DNA of 64,000 bases, taken from NCBI GenBank assembly GCA_951217055.1, contig OX578276.1, forward strand, positions 131,924,587 through 131,988,586, in the 5' to 3' direction. The notes under the pieces are model-generated. The model worked only from the letters and a program-made list of their open reading frames with translations. It did no database searches and had not been told where the DNA came from. A program made the position numbers and the translations under genes. This stretch comes from Gerris lacustris. Lineage: Eukaryota > Arthropoda > Insecta > Hemiptera > Gerridae. Of the stretch, positions 43,752-56,211 are shown one piece after another (the first letter of the stretch is position 1; every line of letters starts with the position of its first letter).

Positions 43752-45398
43752 AAATGTAAAAAATAAACAAACAGTAATATCTCGGCTGTAAGAAACTCCT
43801 TTACAACGAACAGCAACGAATTGTGGTCATTGTAAATTCAAAGGGGAGGCGTAATGTTCTACTATACACATATTATGCTTGTAAAAGAGTGAGAAATTCA
43901 TGTAGTGGACTCAATAATTACTTTTTAGTTCTTTATTTATTTCAAATTATATTTATTTACTAGAAATCGTAATATTTTTAAAGTAAAAATAATAACGGTA
44001 ATTTAAGATTATTTTACTAGCTATGTATATAAATGGTCTATTTCTACATTGCAGTAAATCAATTGAAAAAAAGTTTTTATCTAATTAAAGAAAAAATGGA
44101 ATTACGTATATGAACAAACATTAATTGCTTATTACGTTATTAAAGATAAGTTTATTTATTGTTAATTAGTGACATTCGTTATGACTTCCACTTTATTGCA
44201 AATGAAGAAGTAATTTATTTTAATTGATATTTCCTTTGAGCATTGTTTTATTATTTGTAATAGGTAAAATAGGACATTCATTTTATAACAGTAGTGGAAT
44301 ATTTGGGGATGAGCGTAGCCTAGCGGTTAATGACTTGTCCTCGCCTTAAAATCTAATCATAGAGATATTATGAATGTTTCATACCGAGATCAACATCAAA
44401 TATACGTGTGAAGTGACCGTTCCGTTTATTCTGTTCCTTATTATGACCTAATGTCACCTTCGTTGACAACATATAAGAAAATAGAAGGAAGAGAGGGATT
44501 AAGGAAAATATTGTAACTATTTTAAAAGAACGTATGAAAAAAGAAAAATTATTATAAATTTCCCACAGAAACTGGAGATTAGAGTTGGGTTGAGTAATGC
44601 CTTAAAACTTCTCCTGCATACTTTTAACCAAAAAAAGTTTTATTAAAAGTGCTTAAAAAAAGCCATAGCACATAATAATGTAGAAAAAGAATATAAGGTA
44701 AGTATTATATTACGTATAAATAACATACTCTTATAGTTATAAACTTATTCCGGTCCTCTTTTACCTCAAGGTGAATAAACACGATGTCTTGAGCGCTGCC
44801 AATCGTAGTGTTTCTCGGTGCTATATCCCTATTTTGAAATGCTAGAGTCTGCATTCCCGTGCAGGCAATCTTGCGCCGACCTCGTGGTCTCGTTTTCTTA
44901 CCTCTTTCATGGCCTACTTAGTACTTAGGGATACCGGCACCGACTACATAGCTATACATATTAATCTTATTGGAAAAAGGTGTAAATAAAATAGCTTTAT
45001 ATAAAGATATTATCTACTCTACACACTTGCAGATACATATTAGTTTCAATAATTTATACTATACCGGCTGGGTTCTCACATTTAGCTGTACGCAGTGAGT
45101 TATTTTCAATATATATATATAGGTATATTTTTTTTTTTAATCTGATTATTTCAAATTACAGTTGAGAAGCAATGAAATAATGTCACCAAGCAAAAATATC
45201 TTAATGCCACAGAGTTCTCCCTTCCTCTTTCTCCCATACCTCTCACATGAATCAATTACAACATTAATTTTCCGAAATTCCCTAATTAATATTTGATTTC
45301 TAATTTTTTAATGTTAAATTTCCCGGAATTGCAGAGGTATTTTTCTAAAGCATTCCCCCCGTCTAGTTTAAATAAGATTTGTCTTTAGTAAATATGTG
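43752..45398. other. No gene; one weak tRNA-like head
   Basis: GAGCGTAGCCTAGCGGTTAA at 44311-44330 is box-A like, but the B box (GTTTCATACCGAG, 44377) is poor. GC-richer stretch 44755-44945 unrecognised. Confidence 0.3.
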
Positions 45399-45650
45399 GA
45401 CACTTCTTTAGACCGTTAGTCCCCTTATAAAAACCAGAAGGGAGTTACAATCTAAAGAAGATGTATGGAATGTTCTTCTTTAAACTGTTACTACCCTTAT
45501 AAAAACCAGAAGGGAGTTACAATCTAAAGAAGATGTATGGAATGTTCTTCTTTAAACTGTTACTACCCTTATAAAAACCAGAAGGGAGTTACAATCTAAA
45601 GAAGATGTATGGAATGTTCTTCTTTAAACTGTTACTACCCTTATAAAAAA
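45399..45650. repeat. 72-bp tandem repeat built from family P hairpins
   Basis: About 3.5 units of TTCTTTAAACTGTTACTACC, CCAGAAGGGAGTTACAATC and GAAGATGTATGGAATG. Each unit contains the whole P hairpin, so a MITE end has expanded in tandem. Confidence 0.85.
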
Positions 45651-46449
45651 CAAAATTATAATATTCCTTTGACCCAAAGTGCATTGGAATTGCCATCCCT
45701 TTGTCTTAATAGTTATTTAGATAAAGTAATGCCCTACTTTTAGTGCTGGAGAAACATATTTCTTTAGTTTACACTATATTTAATTACCTTAAATGAAATA
45801 TTATTGCTATCATGCATTTTATATAATTATTACGTATAACTAATATGTAAGTAGGCAGATAAATAACCCTTAACATATACTTTTAAATAGAGGGAGGAAA
45901 TGTTGCTTCAAATAATTACTACTACATAAATGTATTTGCTTGTGCTTAATTGTAATACATTTCGTAGCTAGGAAACCAGCAGCTAATATACAATATGGAT
46001 TGGACTGCAAACAAATGAATATGTATTTTATTGATAATATTAAATTTATGTTTTAATAAACTTTTTGTTTAAGTATTAATCTTTTTCGGTGAACATGAAC
46101 ATTAATGACACAGTAAATAAATTAATAGTTGGTAATTTGCTGCATGAATTGAGAAATAAAAACTACTATTATTCTCGAAATTGTATATAGAGTGTAGTTG
46201 TAATAATTAATAATACATATTTAATGAGACAATAATTCTTCTTTTTTTTACGAGAATCTGTTTGGAACGTTCCTACAGTGTATAAACACATAAGACTTAA
46301 ATATAGGTTGGATCAGTGATGATCTGACAGTACCCTTTCCTATATGTTGGTAAAATAATAACATTATAGTTGAGATAAACTAGCAAAGGTAAAATGACAG
46401 AGAGAAAAACAGATTATCTTTGTCATTAAGTTTTTTGCCCCTACAAAAT
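45651..46449. other. No gene recognised
   Basis: The first ~80 bases are the interior of family P. The rest is AT-rich. Confidence 0.3.
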
Positions 46450-46910
46450 TGTTTATTTAATTTTAATTTTTAAGGTTCATAGACTAAACCAATGACCCTT
46501 ATGATTTCCTGCGTTTGTCTGTCCGTTTGTCGTTAATGCACCTATGTTTTAAAAGTAACACACAAAAATCCGAAGAGTTGCAATTATGTTATGTGTGTGT
46601 ACTAATCCAAATACAGGGATAAATTTAGGGAAGTCTCAATATATCATCCCTCAAAAGCAGGGGGCCAATATGATTTTTTTAACGAAAATACTTCATGGGA
46701 GTGGGGAAGGGGGTGTTAAATTAAAGAGGAGGACACCCTAACTACCAATATATATATTTTTTGATTTTCTACCACTCATGTTTGTCGTCATGTGTCCATA
46801 AAAATTGAGTATTTCGTATCTCCCTCTATTTTTGTAACAAATCAACGATAAAATTTAAAAATAATCACAGTTATACACTGTAACCCCCCCCCCCCCCAAA
46901 AAAAAATATC
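46450..46910 (+). repeat. Dispersed repeat R2, longer copy
   Basis: GTCTGTCCGTTTGTCGTTAA, AAGTCTCAATATATCATCCC and a C-run/A-run near 46884-46906; comparable to 23011-23240. Confidence 0.4.
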
Positions 46911-46936
46911 TTAATTTATTATCTTAATCTTAATCT

Positions 46937-46977
46937 GTTTTTTCGTCCAAGATTATCTTAATCTTGGACGAAAAAAC
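46937..46977. repeat. Perfect hairpin, 18-bp stem, 5-base loop
   Basis: GTTTTTTCGTCCAAGATT / AATCTTGGACGAAAAAAC around ATCTT. Confidence 0.9.
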
Positions 46978-47524
46978 TTTAGTTAGGATGTTAAAACTGA
47001 ATTTAAAGCTTTTTAATATCTACCATCTTTAAAACGTCTGGTCCGATTAGCTGGTTAATGGACTTGTCCGAAATATTCAGATTTCAGAGGGTCCAAGCTA
47101 AATTTCATCAAAATTAGACCATATATTACACTTAATATAATATATAAACACCAAAATAAATTTGTATTTTATTGCATAATGCCTTTGTTTAAGCGCATAT
47201 TTAAAATATTTTTGGAATCTTCTCTTTTAAAGAAAAACAAGTGCCAGGTTATAAGATGAAATAAAATATAAAAATAACATCAGTAGGTACGGGTGTCGTA
47301 TCTATAACACTGAGCGTGTTTTACTTTAAAATATTCTTTACGGTAATTTCAAACACTATCTCATTTTGGTAGCGAGGTCATAAAAGTGTTTGGCAGGTAA
47401 CACGTCTTCCATGGTTATATATAAAAGATTACTTATGTTAAAAGATTACTTACACTGGAATTTTACAAAGTACAGGAAAGCAATAAAAAAAAAAATAAAA
47501 AATAAAAAAAAAAAAAAATCGGTC
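46978..47524. other. No gene recognised
   Basis: AT-rich; ends in an A-rich tract (47483-47518). Confidence 0.3.
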
Positions 47525-48125
47525 CGTGATAACTCAGACTAACTTTTTCATATTATATTCTCGGTCCCAGATCCCAAAAACTATCGATTTTAATAAAATC
47601 AGATTTAATTTTATAAATATCTCGTAAAACTACATTTTTCTGGGAAAACGGCTTATATCGTTATATTCGTATATAAATGGCAGTGGCGGAGGAATTCATT
47701 TTTGACGGGGGTGGCTTGGCACCTCCACTAAGGGGGGAGGGGGGAGGGGGGGGGGGGTTACATACTCTTTATCAGTGCTCGATTTCTAGAAATACGACCT
47801 ACCCTCTATATATCTCGATAGCCCCCCCCCCCCGTTCCTACGCCACTGATAAATGGACTATATTTTACAATTTTATAATCAAAATCTTCGGAACCATTTT
47901 CGAGAAATAATTTTTTTTTCTATTATTTCAGTGTTTTTTTTTTAAATTTGGAGCTAAAATCAATTTCTTGATTTTGCGGCGTTTCGTTAAAGCCGATTTA
48001 GTAGTTTAAGCGTCTGCAAAGACGACAGACGACAGTCAGTCAATTTTTAAAAACCACTTTTTGGACTCAGGAGACATTAAAACGTGTAAATCTATCAAAA
48101 TATCAAAATCAAAATTTCGCGCCAT
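47525..48125 (-). repeat. R4 copy interrupted by a hAT MITE
   Basis: Reverse-order R4 landmarks (GGAACCATTTTCGAGAAATA, AATTTGGAGCTAAAATC, GACATTAAAACGTGTAAATC, AAAATTTCGCGCCATCACAA). Confidence 0.65.
47681..47848. mobile_element. hAT MITE, 168 bp, perfect 8-bp target duplication
   Basis: Ends CAGTGGCGGAGGAA and TTCCTACGCCACTG. ATAAATGG precedes (47673-47680) and follows (47849-47856). Poly-G and poly-C subterminal runs. Related ends to 42926-43724. Confidence 0.85.
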
Positions 48126-48881
48126 CACAATAATTTTTTTTTTTTATATGATAAAGTAAAAATGCTACACTAGTTTTGTGATAATATCTTCAAAAAGAAG
48201 GGGTTTAAAAAGTTATTGTAAATCCTCTATATATACTCTATAGAATCTGTTGTTTTTGTTTTTTAGAGCTAAATCGCAAGAAGTAACTATTGCAAGATGT
48301 AAGAGACAAGGGAAGTTCGAGCCAATGATTAATGAGTGAAGACCTCATTGTCTGAAGCTGGTTGAAAGAACCTAGGAGAAAGTAAGCGACGCTGTAATAG
48401 TTGGACTCCATAGATAAGGAAGAGATTGAAGCTATAGTTCACCGATCCTTGACGTGATTCTGCCAAGACCAATCCTGATTTCTTTCTCACGACTGAAAAC
48501 CTGGAACTGTAAGTTTCGCTTACTAAATAATTTGTCACTAGTAAGACAAGGTATAAGAAGCAGTATTTTCATACAAGCTAACTTTTTTTGGACTACAAGG
48601 GGCCATTATCAGTGTCAAAAAAAAACTGAAAGAACTAAGAGTTGTTCACAAACATTATTATACTTTTATATGTTCTTATAAATCTTATTTTTTCTACAGT
48701 CTAACTTGATCGTATCATGTATCCTTTCATTTCAAATAAGGCGGTATAAAACGTTGTTAGCCTTGGAATTTTGATAGGTAATATAAATTCAAAAGTTCCA
48801 CTTCCTCATTGTTTTCTTAGCTTCATTAAATAAATGTTTGTGCAAATTTCTATTTTTACCAAATTCGTTTGATCATCATAG
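48126..48881. other. No gene recognised
   Basis: TTTGTTTTTTAG|AGC near 48264 could be a splice acceptor followed by ~200 bases of lower AT content, but no frame carries a recognisable motif. Confidence 0.3.
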
Positions 48882-49560
48882 TTAAAGTTTAGCCTCTACT
48901 CTTTATCTATTTCTACAACCAAATCCTATTGAACTTTCGGTAGGATTCAAAACTAACGATTTCTTTATCGATATTGTTCTATATTGTATCTATTTTTTGA
49001 TATCAAAGTCGGTACCAAGAAAGGACTTCTTTATTTAACTCTATTAATTAAAAGTCAGCAGCTTTTTATCTTACAATTATTATTCCTTAAGGAAATTTTA
49101 CACTAATTAAAGCAAATTTAAAACTATCTGCACTGTATGATTTTCTATACGATATGTAATACAGAAAATCATATCGTCAGTCACAAGAACAGTCGTATTT
49201 TTTTTTTTTTTGTTTTTTTACTTAAAGTTTAGCCTCAACTCATTACTCATTACCTATTTCTACTACCAAATCCTGTTGAACTTTCGATAGGATTCTAAAC
49301 TAACGATTTCTTTATCGATATTGTTCTATATTGTTTCCATTTTTTGATATCAAAGTCGGTACCAAGTAAGGAATTCTTAATTTAACTCTATTAATATAAA
49401 GTCAGCAGCTTTTTACCTTACAATTATTATTCCTTAAGGAAATTTTACACAAATTAAAGCAAATTTAAAACTGTCTGCAGTGTATGATTTTCTATACGAT
49501 ATGTACTACAAAAAATCATAGCGACAGTCACAAGTAATAGGAACCGTCCTATTTTTGTTA
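48882..49560. repeat. Two-copy tandem duplication, ~340-bp unit
   Basis: 48882-49221 and 49222-49560 share TTTCTTTATCGATATTGTTC, AAAGTCGGTACCAAG, AATTATTATTCCTTAAGGAA and TGTATGATTTTCTATACGAT. They differ by scattered substitutions and short indels. Confidence 0.85.
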
Positions 49561-50088
49561 TGATTTTTGTGTCATTTATCTAAATATGGTAGGTTTTTAG
49601 GCTACTTTTACAAATTGATGGTTACAGTAAATTTGTTTGTTTTGTTTTCAATATTGTTTTTGGTTTTGGTTCCTTTAAAATAAAAGTTTCACCGCCAAAT
49701 CAATCATGACTCGAGGCATAAAGTGTAAACATAAAAAAAATAAAACCATAAGATTTTTTTGTATGATTGAGTAACACGGAAAGTCATAAGACTAAATCAT
49801 ACAGTGTAAAGTGACCTTTAGTTATAAAAGGAACGATTCAAATATATGAAAAGATGCAACATATATTATCAGTTAACAAAATTTTGTTGCTAGAATAACC
49901 AGTTCACATTCTCACGAATTGAAGTATTCTTATACTCGTCGATGGAAATGTGTTTTCTATTTTTGTAAAGAATCATAAACAAAATATTTTTATCTTTAGT
50001 AGAATCTACTCTTGCTCCTTATAGTTATAAATATCCAAAAAATGATAAAAGTTATTTTAGATAGTATATGTATATACGTACATACATA
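49561..50088. other. No gene recognised
   Basis: AT-rich. Confidence 0.3.
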
Positions 50089-50092
50089 TATA

Positions 50093-50173
<81 letters not shown>
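50089..50173. repeat. (TA)n microsatellite
   Basis: About 75 bases of TA after ACATATATATGTACA. Confidence 0.95.
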
Positions 50174-50178
<5 letters not shown>

Positions 50179-52184
50179 CCACGGAAGGAAATGAAGTAAC
50201 ACTTTTTTAAATAATTACCACATAAATGAAGTATTATACATTTTAAAAATGGGTTTCAACTATTATTAAAGTTTTAAATCGTATAACATACCACTCTGTA
50301 GTTTCAGAAATATAAGTTTAACTAACAACATGTAGTATACCTGTGATAAATAGTAAATTAAAAGCGAAACCCCATGTGATATATTTATATCAGAATAGTA
50401 ATTCTGAAACAAGTTATATATATGTATTATAGATTGAAAATTTACATATTGGAAAATAGTTCGAACTGATTTTCGCTGTTATTATTTGAATCAGTAAAAG
50501 TTTTAAGTGATCAGTAAAAAAAATAATTAATTAAAATTCTAGCAAAGTTATAAAAGTAAAATTACTAATCAAGAAATTTAGAATTATTTGTAAACATAAA
50601 GACTTAAATTATTTGTTTCCGAGTCATTGAAGTACTTACTCATAAATAAAGATATTAGGAGAGGAGATGATATGTTTTTTATATCAACTAAAATGGAATA
50701 TTTTAAAATTTAGAGCTTATTTGAGTTTAATGCACTTATGAAAGACTAATTTACAAGAATATAATGGTTCTTTAAATTTCTATCACTTAGATGCAGATTT
50801 TCATTTTGTTTATTTACAATAAATGTGTTATTTTCCGCTTTTATTAAATATGTTTTCTTCTAGAGTTGGTCATTAGGTCACTTTGTTTATTATACGTGAA
50901 TATTATCGAATAAAAGGAAATATTGATTGCTATACAGAATTATACATTAATCAACAATAAAAAAACCATTAGGGAAAAAGTGGAATGGGGTAAACTGGAA
51001 CTGGAAATAAAAAGGGGAACAAAAAATAAGAAAAAAAGGTTTTTTACAATGAGTCTTTTATAAAAGCGTTAAAAATACGATTGAAAAAGGCGGTTAAATT
51101 GTTATGGGAGACTAAGGCAACGCTGTGATGCGGCGACCCCTGGTACTAATATAACTTTGGTCACAGGGGGTATGGGAAATAGTGGGGATGGGGAATGGAA
51201 AATTCCACGAGACCGAAGCGCTCCTAGTGAAGACTCGATCAACTAAACACTCGATTAGTCTCATACCCACCCACGCCTATCTCCGCCCGCCTTTCTATTC
51301 TATTTAAACTTCTCGTTGGATTTCTTATGCAATTTCCTATTCCTTATTAAAACACAGGAAATAACGGGAAATAATTGATAACACGGTATTTTTCCTTTTA
51401 AGATTAAACGTTCTAAAAATGTCAACAGTTTAAGTAAACTTAGGTAAAAATATAAAATAAAAATACATTAGGTTTTTATAGTGAAAGAGCGGTTGAAGAC
51501 CACCCTGGATGCATTGAAGCCTGAGCATAAGATGCCCATCTATAGTTTAACCCATATTCAAGGTGAAAGGTACCGGCTCTCCGTTGTAGGGGAAAGCTTT
51601 TTATACTTAGTTTATACATTCACCTACTATCAAGTCGACTATCGATAATATTTTGTCTCGTTCAAGTAGAAAACCCTAACTTTTAAATCACAAAGCGATA
51701 AGATAGAAAGACTTGAAAATTGAATCACATTTACCACTATCATTTGTGTCTACCTAGAGTGCTTAACTTCCTCATGTATAAAGATAGTATTGAAGTGGGG
51801 GTGAACATGCGCAGTAGGATATGGAAATTGTTGAGTGGGGACTGCCTCAGCTTTCAATGGTAAATAATGTTTCATGCTGGTAATAGTTAATCAGTTAAGT
51901 CTGATTTAGAAATCAATTAGTATGTCAGCCATGTTTATAAAATTTAGTAAACATCCAATAAGATATTGTTGATCTATCGAGCCAACACAAATAATCCAAG
52001 GAATTACTATTGTCATAATGGCGCCTCTAAAGGAAGAGAAATATAGTCTTATAAAATGAGAAGATAAAATTTATTACAAAAATACCCTAAAGACCAATTA
52101 TGAGAAATAGTCTTGGATAAATAAAATAATTGTAATAACCCAAGCTCTGAGTATAAAATATAGCATATTAAAGAAGATAGGAGG
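50174..52184. other. No gene recognised
   Basis: 2 kb with no coding frame or repeat I can support. A GC-richer patch at 51100-51300 (ACGCTGTGATGCGGCGACCC) is unidentified. Confidence 0.3.
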
Positions 52185-52269
52185 GTACTTCTTTAGATTG
52201 TTACTCCCCTATGTTGATTTAGAATATAAATGACTGACTAAATAACTATTAAGAAAAAAGGATGTTTAA
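52185..52269. repeat. Family P fragment, partial
   Basis: CTTCTTTAGATTGTTACTCC then the reversed family-P interior; it runs into the piggyBac-like TTAA at 52266-52269. Confidence 0.5.
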
Positions 52270-52894
52270 CCCTTTAAGGATAAGGCAAAAAAAACAAAAT
52301 AAAAAAAACATTTACAGTGGATTGGTGGTTTCCGCGGTTTACTACCTGACCATCTCTACACGTGTGTTTTGGATGACATGTCTCCAGTTTTTTTTTTATT
52401 GTGGCTCATAGAAGCAATTTCTTAGGGCGGATTTTTGTCAAAATACTTATTATACTACCAGTTATGATTTAATATTGAGTTTTTATAATAAATAATTAGC
52501 GCTTTCGAGTTATTTGCAGATGTTTAGCTTGAGTTGTGAAAATTTAATAAATTACGTTGTCTTAGAGGTTTGGTGGTTCATTCCGTTAACCACCAACTTT
52601 AAGGTGGTGAAGGATGTAAACCACCAAACCTTACAGGCAATATAATTTTTGTCAAGGTCATCAGAAGTACACATCCCAAATTGATTGGTGTCAACTCCTA
52701 TAGAAACCACCTAAAAACATAGATTTTTTTTCTATGGGAGGGGGCTAGAATTTTTTTAAAAATAATTTTCTGGGGCCATTCTTGATCCCACAGATGAGAT
52801 TTGCAACTCTAATTTTAGAAATTAGAAAAAAACAGTAGTGCGCCATTCGGAGCAAAAGGGGGAGGTTTGCCATGCAAACCACCCATCCAAAGGG
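52270..52894. mobile_element. piggyBac-like MITE, 625 bp
   Basis: TTAA flanks both ends (52266-52269, 52895-52898), with CCCTTTAAGGATAAGG at the left and, reverse complemented, CCCTTTGGATGGGTGG at the right. Several GGTGGTTT/AAACCACC repeats occur inside, including a GGTTTGGTGGTT...AACCACCAAACC... hairpin at about 52569-52632. No transposase. Confidence 0.65.
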
Positions 52895-52903
52895 TTAAAC
52901 AAT

Positions 52904-54254
52904 GTAGGGGAGAGTGGGGCATGTTGTCACAAATTTAACAATTTTTTCTATTCGGTACATTTTCAATTTGTAAGTACTATTGTTTATTTTAAACTTTCAG
53001 CTACATGTGGCACAAGTTTCATTTATCTAGCATTAGTAGAAGTATTTTTATTTTTTTTTTTTAAAGTTAAAGTTTATGTGACAACATGCCCCATCAAGGG
53101 GCAGGTTGTCACTTGGTATGGGGTAAGTTGTCACAAGATATAAATTAATTATCACCACTTTGATTTAACAAAATTTAAATACCTTAAGCTACAAGATTTG
53201 GCTAGTTAATATAATAATAATTATTATTTATGGGGCTATCAGTCTTGTACAGGCAAAATATTTTTCTTATAAGAATCATTTATGTTAATTTTACTGCAGT
53301 ACCAATGTTAGGTTCTTTAATTTATTAAAAAAAACTTCCGCTGCGTAACGAATGGAGCAGCCTCTAAATTTTAGAACCCTAACCGCCTTCATGTGCATGA
53401 AGCATGAGCACTCCTGGAGTATACCGTCCTCTAGTGGTGTTTGCCTTGTAATTGCTCACCATTTTGCCTAGAACAGAACAGCTTTGCTAAACTCGTTATT
53501 TCGGTCCTGTACCTAGCACCTAGCTATGAGTACGGTAAGGGAATCAATCAGCTACCTCGGTAAGGAAATCAATACTGCGTTTTTAAGTATAAGGGTGGAG
53601 AGGGTCTGTTAAAAAATACATTTTTATTTATTGTATTAAAAATAAAAGGGGAAAAGTGTATCATTTGTTTGATTTTTTTATCAATAGTTAGCATATTTGT
53701 TTAACTTATTTTAACTGGCCATCCTTTTTTTTTTTCTTTATCCGCTTTCCTTATTAATTCCTCTTCACTTTCCATTTCTATTTAAATATAGAAGAATACT
53801 CTTATGTAAATATAGCATTGGGGCAAGTAGTCACAAAAGGTATTGGATGTGACTACTTGCCCCTTTTACTTTGTGACAACTAGCCCCAACATGCCATTTT
53901 TAATTATAGTGAAATATTTTTTTCCTGCCGCAATAATATTGATTTAACAGTTTAGAAAAACAATGCCAAAACTACTACGTAATAATAATAATCGAATATA
54001 GCACCCTAGATAAATAAATACAAAACAGAAAACATAATTTAAAAACAAAAAAAAGCAGTGAGTGACTTGCCTAAAAAGTTTATGTTCCATAGATGACAGA
54101 CGGTTTGTTACAGTGACACCATTTTTCGTAAAGTTTGTCTTCATAATGAAGGTTATCTTCAGTAGCCGCGCGAGCTTTCCCTTATCACTCTAACCCCTTA
54201 AAATTGACCCTGTGACAACCTGCCCCTGTGACTTCTTGCCCCTCTCTCCCCTAC
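52904..54254. mobile_element. 1.35-kb non-autonomous DNA element with nine 16-bp iterons
   Basis: Ends GTAGGGGAGAGTGGGGC and (reverse complement) GTAGGGGAGAGAGGGGC. The motif GGGGCAWGTTGTCACA occurs on either strand at 52916, 53077, 53098, 53120, 53820, 53848, 53872, 54211 and 54227. The middle is AT-rich with no recognisable protein. Such subterminal iterons are usually transposase binding sites. Confidence 0.75.
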
Positions 54255-54405
54255 TTAGGGACAAAGGAATACCACACTTGAGTTTTTATAAGGAAAGTAA
54301 ACAGTCTTAAGAAGAACGATCCGTACACCTTCTTTAGATTGTTACTCCCCTCTGTTTTTCATGCCCATCTGTTTTTTTATAAGGGGAGTAACAATCTAAA
54401 GAAGA
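54255..54405. repeat. Family P MITE copy
   Basis: Interior phrase reversed at 54260-54300, then CTTCTTTAGATTGTTACTCC and GGGGAGTAACAATCTAAAGA hairpin halves at 54331-54403. Confidence 0.6.
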
Positions 54406-54514
54406 GCCGAAAGGAGAATCACTTTTATATTAACCCTCATGTACCTCATAGTATATATATTTTTTCAATGTAGTTTATATGCGTAAATATAAAAAAGTCT
54501 GCCAATTATTGATT

Positions 54515-54654
54515 GTCCAGGAGATGTGTGCAAGCTATGTTCCGCAGACGAACTTGGCCGACCACATATTCTTAAAAAGCAATAAAAGATTAACTTGTAC
54601 ACAAAATTCTAGCTTGATGTTAGACAGACACTTATGCATGCTGTCTCCTGGACT
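54515..54654. mobile_element. Foldback MITE family F, copy C (deleted)
   Basis: GTCCAGGAGATGTGTGCAAG to TGCTGTCTCCTGGAC; most of one arm and the centre are missing. Confidence 0.75.
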
Positions 54655-54719
54655 ATGAGGTCCATCCAGGTACTTGAATGATGTTTATAGCTTTTACGAC
54701 CCGTTATATTCTATCTTTT

Positions 54720-54955
54720 AATAAACAATAGTCTACCAACTAGTGTGGCTCATAGCTTCTTCACTCACATTTTTTATACTTTAATGGTTTTATGCTTATA
54801 CAACCTATTATTGTCAAATTTATTTAATTTTCCCCTTCTTATCTGTCAAAATAGTTTTGATTTTTCACCTGAATTAAAGTATTAATTTAGCAAAATTTAA
54901 TTAAAAAGCGCAGACGGTTGAACGTTTGGAGACAGTTACAAGGTCTGCAGGTATA
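54720..54955 (-). repeat. R1 3' portion
   Basis: CTAGTGTGGCTCATAGCTTC to GCGCAGACGGTTGAA, truncated after that. Confidence 0.7.
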
Positions 54956-55129
54956 CATTTCCGAGAATAGAATACAAATTAGATGAAATTAATCCAAAAA
55001 TTTATTGTATCTACTTTTTCAATGATTTATAAATTTTATTAGTGGTAATTTTAAGTAATAGATTAACTTATGTTCAATCTTATATTTAATCCGTTTTACT
55101 TTATTATATAGTTGATAATCTTGTGTAAT

Positions 55130-55217
<88 letters not shown>

Positions 55218-55425
55218 TATAATTTCTTGTATTTTTACTCTAAAAATTTTAAGTGGGGTATCAAATGAAAGTTACTAATGAGTAGATTACAAATATATAT
55301 AACTCTTGTGTAAATTGTGTAGTTTTCACGCTGTTTTGTTAAAAAGCACAAACATTTTGTTGGCCTCCCCCCCCCCCTCTTTATTCTAACTAATTTTAAG
55401 TTCATAATACCAACAAAACCTTTAA
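54956..55425. repeat. AT-rich stretch with (TA)n microsatellite
   Basis: (TA)n at about 55137-55216. No gene. Confidence 0.8.
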
Positions 55426-55475
55426 TTATCTTCTCTTGGTCTATAGGGTATACCCTATAGACCAAGTGAAGATAA
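55426..55475. repeat. 50-bp palindrome
   Basis: TTATCTTCTCTTGGTCTATA... and its complement with a single mismatched pair and no spacer; centre GGTATACC. Confidence 0.9.
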
Positions 55476-56118
55476 ATAATAAGGAGAAAAGGGTAATTCA
55501 AGATGATTTTTTCAACAAATCCTTTTTTATGTGAGCCTTCACGCACCATTTTATTTATTAGTGATAAATATAATATATACATATATATATTGTTCTCTAA
55601 ATATATTTATTTCAATATTGATATAAATATATTTATTGTATTCATACTAAATGCTAAAAGTTTTTATTGAAATTATTTTTTTTATGTATCTAATCTTTTC
55701 TCTAATTTTTTATGTTATAATATATAAGGTCAGAAATTATCTTCTTCATTAATTTATCGTATGATGATGATCAAGTTCAACGGTTACATTAAAGAATGAG
55801 GCTCACATATTGTAAATCAGTATTCATTTTTTATATACATTCAAATACACACACGCATATATAATTGATATAGAACTGCTGAATATCATGTTTATATTTC
55901 AAGTAATAACTTTTTTCTTTTTTTTTAATATGACATTGATATTTGTAATAAAATATTGACATGGTCTCACTATCAGGCGTTAGTTTGAGAGCGGGAAAAA
56001 CTCAGGTTATCCGGTTTAGATAAAAAATATTACTGATGGGTCATATTTATAATCGTGCAGTTGAATTTAGATTCATTGATATCAATATTTTAACTTTCAC
56101 CACAGCTAATACCACTTG

Positions 56119-56211
<93 letters not shown>

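Noticed and set aside
48260..48690. Possible exon after TTTGTTTTTTAG
   Set aside because: An acceptor-like string alone is weak; no frame in the following 200 bases shows a domain, and no matching donor was found.
52838..53143. 101-residue plus-strand protein
   Set aside because: Runs across the boundary between two MITEs and through iteron motifs, so it is not a gene.
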